From: Clavelina lepadiformis
Lineage: Eukaryota > Chordata > Ascidiacea > Aplousobranchia > Clavelinidae
Assembly (NCBI RefSeq): GCF_947623445.1
Contig: NC_135245.1
Span: 7,199,501 to 7,263,500 of the forward strand
Length of the DNA stretch: 64,000 nt
Direction: 5' to 3'
The notes beneath the pieces are model-generated. The model was not told the DNA's origin, did not search any database, and was given only the letters and a program-made list of their open reading frames with translations. Of this stretch, positions 61,751 through 64,000 are shown one piece after another (position 1 is the first letter of the stretch; each line of letters begins with the position of its first letter). A program made the translations under genes and the position numbers.

Positions 61751-62280
61751 ACACCAGGCCTAGGTAGGTCACGTAGTCCGCTGTTAAGGCATGGTTAAAG
61801 ATAGGCAGCTGACTTAAGAAATAGGGTAACGTATGCAAAATGTGGAGTTTAGTTATCCAATCTAAGATTTTTTGGTAAAACTCAAGTTGCAGTTAGATTT
61901 GAGGTTAGATCGGATTTTTTCTGTTATTGCGTTTTAGTTATGTTAGCAAGGAACCGGTAAAAATAAGTTTGAAATGCAAATAGTTTCCGGTAAAATAGTT
62001 ACAGCTGAAGAACTGCTTTTGACTGATGAGGGTGTATCTTAACTTAATTTACTTGTTGAATTATCTGACTCTATTGTTGCTTGCGGTTAGAATACTCTAA
62101 CCTTTTGTCGGCCGAAGGGTATATTAAATTAATATGTCCATGGAGTTGCAATCGACATGGCTAGCTTAAACAACTCATCTGTTGATTTCGATGATTCACT
62201 CAACTAACTCTGATTGCCGGTAGAAGTGCGAGCTTATGAAACATGAAAGCGATGGGAGTTAAAATGTTCAACATGAAAAT
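61751..62280. repeat. Dispersed repeat R1, copy c (fullest)
   Basis: Its left half matches 35085-35330 and its right half matches 11368-11698, so the three copies overlap into one unit of at least 520 bp. No coding capacity. The adjacent 15-bp array and inverted copy may be its terminus, suggesting a non-autonomous DNA element. Confidence 0.65.
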
Positions 62281-62727
62281 CGTAGCGGGTGCAGCAAGCA
62301 AAACAATGTTTTTGACAATGTGAGATACATATAACTTAAGCTGACACATTGAGACATACATAAATAATTAATCGGTGTTAAGGTTAAGAAGCGGGAATTT
62401 CCAATAAAGACTTCTTATCAGCATAGGCCTACATGCTTTGAAACAACATGGGAACGTACTAAAAGAAATGTTCACACGAAGTTACTTATAGCAATTTTCC
62501 AAATATATATCATTCGACAGTTGAAACTTCAATCAATAACTAGAAAACACTTTTGCAAGAAATGATGTAATGGTATTAAAAAATACCACCCATGCCGCTA
62601 CACAGCTAAAACAAAGCTTATGTTAACTATCAACCTTATTGAGGCCGTGAATATATCGATTATAGCCCATATCCTGCTGTGACACTTAAGTTAAATAAGT
62701 TTAGCTTTAGGTCAGGTGTTCCGCTTA
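62281..62727. other. Non-coding downstream of the CEP290-like gene
   Basis: No gene recognised. Part is probably 3' untranslated region of the minus-strand coiled-coil gene. Confidence 0.35.
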
Positions 62728-64000
62728 TTAATTTTTTTCAGTAGCTTGTTGCTGTTGGTTTGTCTGGTTGCTTTCAGTTGGTTTGTTCGTTGCTGTGGTT
62801 GCTTCTTTTCCGTCGATCTGGGTCATACTTCCAGCATCTTTAGCCTTGTCACCACCATCATAGTCGTCAACGCGTATGTAAATAGGGACACCATAATTTT
62901 GAGATAACTCTCGGAGTTGATCCTCGTAAAGGATATTTAACTTGACAGATTCTGAGTAGTTATAGCGCAAGTCGTCAACTTCGTTCAAGAAGTAGCCGTC
63001 ATAATGAGCTAACTCAGTGCGTAGCCTGTCCACTTCTTCACATAGTTTTTTGTTCTCCTTTTCGATTTCTGTGCATAGAGGACACCCCTACAGGGCAATA
63101 AATTACTGTGTAATTCAAATCACTTTACAATTGAAATCGGTTAACAGAATAGCCTATATTTTACAGCTAAGAAAAAGACAAATAATTAATTAATCAGTCA
63201 ACAACGACTTAGTTAGCCTATTTTTTTCTTATAGTTTTATGTTATTATTAAAAGTATCGAAAAATTTCTGCTTACATTAATTACATCTTTAACTGCTTCT
63301 GAATTTTCAAGAATCTGATGTTTCTGTTCAAGAATTCCCACTTGTCTCTTTAAACGCTGCATTTCGAAATCTTGCCGGGCGTCAATTGACCTTTGAAGAC
63401 AATTGTTTTCTTTTTTATGACATATAATGCGAGATATTTTTACATCAGTATTAGACTCTAGAAAAAGTTTGTACAAACATGAAAGGTTATCACCTGGACG
63501 ATGATCTAGATTCCAAAAGTTGTTCTTGCAAATCTCTCAACTTTATTTCTGTCTCTACAAACTTTTCCTCTTTCTCCTATGAGAGGGTGAAGTTGAAGGT
63601 GAAGCAAAGTTATAAAATTTTTGTACATTTGGGATTGTAAGTCAAAATCATCTACCACCATTTCATTATTTTTTGCTTAAAAATAACTTTTATTGTTAAG
63701 GGAAATGTTTAGGCATACACCTACTAAAAAATTACCTTTAAAAGTTCTTCCCGGGCATGTTGCAACCGGTTAAGGTTGCTGAGTTCGACATCTTGCTTTA
63801 TTTTTTCTGTTTGAAGTTGAACGTTCAAGTTACGAATCTTTTCCTGAATTGTTATAAAGATGGCTGTAGGTATTACCAAAAACCTCTCATAATCAGATGC
63901 CGCAAAGTGCAAGAATAATTCTTTAAAACAAAATTTTATTTTATGAATGATTAAATATTTTTGAGTTTTTGTCGACCTTTAATAAAACATTTTCGGCTGA
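62728..64000 (-). CDS. CEP290: CEP290-like centrosome/cilium coiled-coil protein, C-terminal exons (partial)
   Basis: Four exons on the minus strand, 63843-63736, 63576-63494, 63390-63276 and 63087-62728 (stop TAA), join in consistent phases and encode 221 C-terminal residues. A further upstream exon may end near 63977 but is uncertain. The sequence is a Glu/Lys/Leu-rich coiled coil with heptad-like spacing. Its last exon has the segment DLRYNYSESVKLNILYEDQL followed by RELSQNYGV, resembling the conserved end of CEP290. CEP290 acts at the ciliary transition zone and centriolar satellites. After this the protein ends in an Asp-rich then Gln/Asn/Thr-rich low-complexity tail unlike vertebrate CEP290. 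The assignment rests on a short conserved block recalled from the family; another coiled-coil centrosomal protein is possible. Confidence 0.65.

Noticed and set aside
1..64000. tRNA or rRNA genes
   Set aside because: I looked for B-box-like GGTTCRANTCC contexts with paired arms and for rRNA-like text and found none convincing; a covariance-model scan would be decisive.

Overview
This is eukaryotic, AT-rich (about one-third GC) genomic DNA. It holds a few intron-rich animal genes in a large excess of non-coding and transposon-derived sequence. Short introns, vertebrate-type gene families (GPR137, ZC2HC1C, CEP290), chemosensory/peptide-type GPCRs and many degraded cut-and-paste transposons suggest a marine invertebrate chordate, possibly a tunicate. 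The species assignment is inference only. No tRNA, rRNA or CRISPR array was recognised.

Layout. 1-7.3 kb: no clear gene, small inverted-repeat elements and a 30-bp palindrome. 7.4-9.7 kb (+): a ZC2HC1C-like zinc-finger gene, three exons reconstructed to a 656-residue protein. 10.6-11.0 kb: a hAT-type element with a target duplication. 12.1-14.4 kb (-), 24.6-29.0 kb (+) and 32.2-34.4 kb (-): three paralogous rhodopsin-class GPCR genes (called B, A and C here) sharing intron positions and phases. A and B have a very long second extracellular loop. C has lost that loop and has degenerate DRY and NPxxY motifs. Between B and A lie a decayed LINE (18.8-19.9 kb) and a piggyBac-type MITE (19.88-20.53 kb). 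30.8-31.2 kb: a hAT MITE with a perfect 8-bp duplication. 36.4-40.4 kb: further hAT-like debris, minisatellites and an 8-bp-unit array.

40.8-49.9 kb is a nested transposon complex. Long inverted arms built from roughly 200-bp sub-repeats flank a broken MULE-like transposase. A hAT element has inserted in the left arm and a young non-autonomous LTR retrotransposon in the right arm. 51.9-60.2 kb (+): a complete eight-exon GPR137-family gene (417 residues). 61.6-62.3 kb: 15-bp-unit repeats and the fullest copy of a three-copy dispersed repeat. 62.7-64.0 kb (-): the 3' end of a coiled-coil gene that looks like CEP290, running off the window.

The genes do not form a pathway. The one clear functional grouping is the GPCR family, which appears to have duplicated locally and diverged in ligand-loop, G-protein-coupling and tail sequences. 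All exon models were made by hand from reading frames, splice sites and phase consistency, without transcript evidence.
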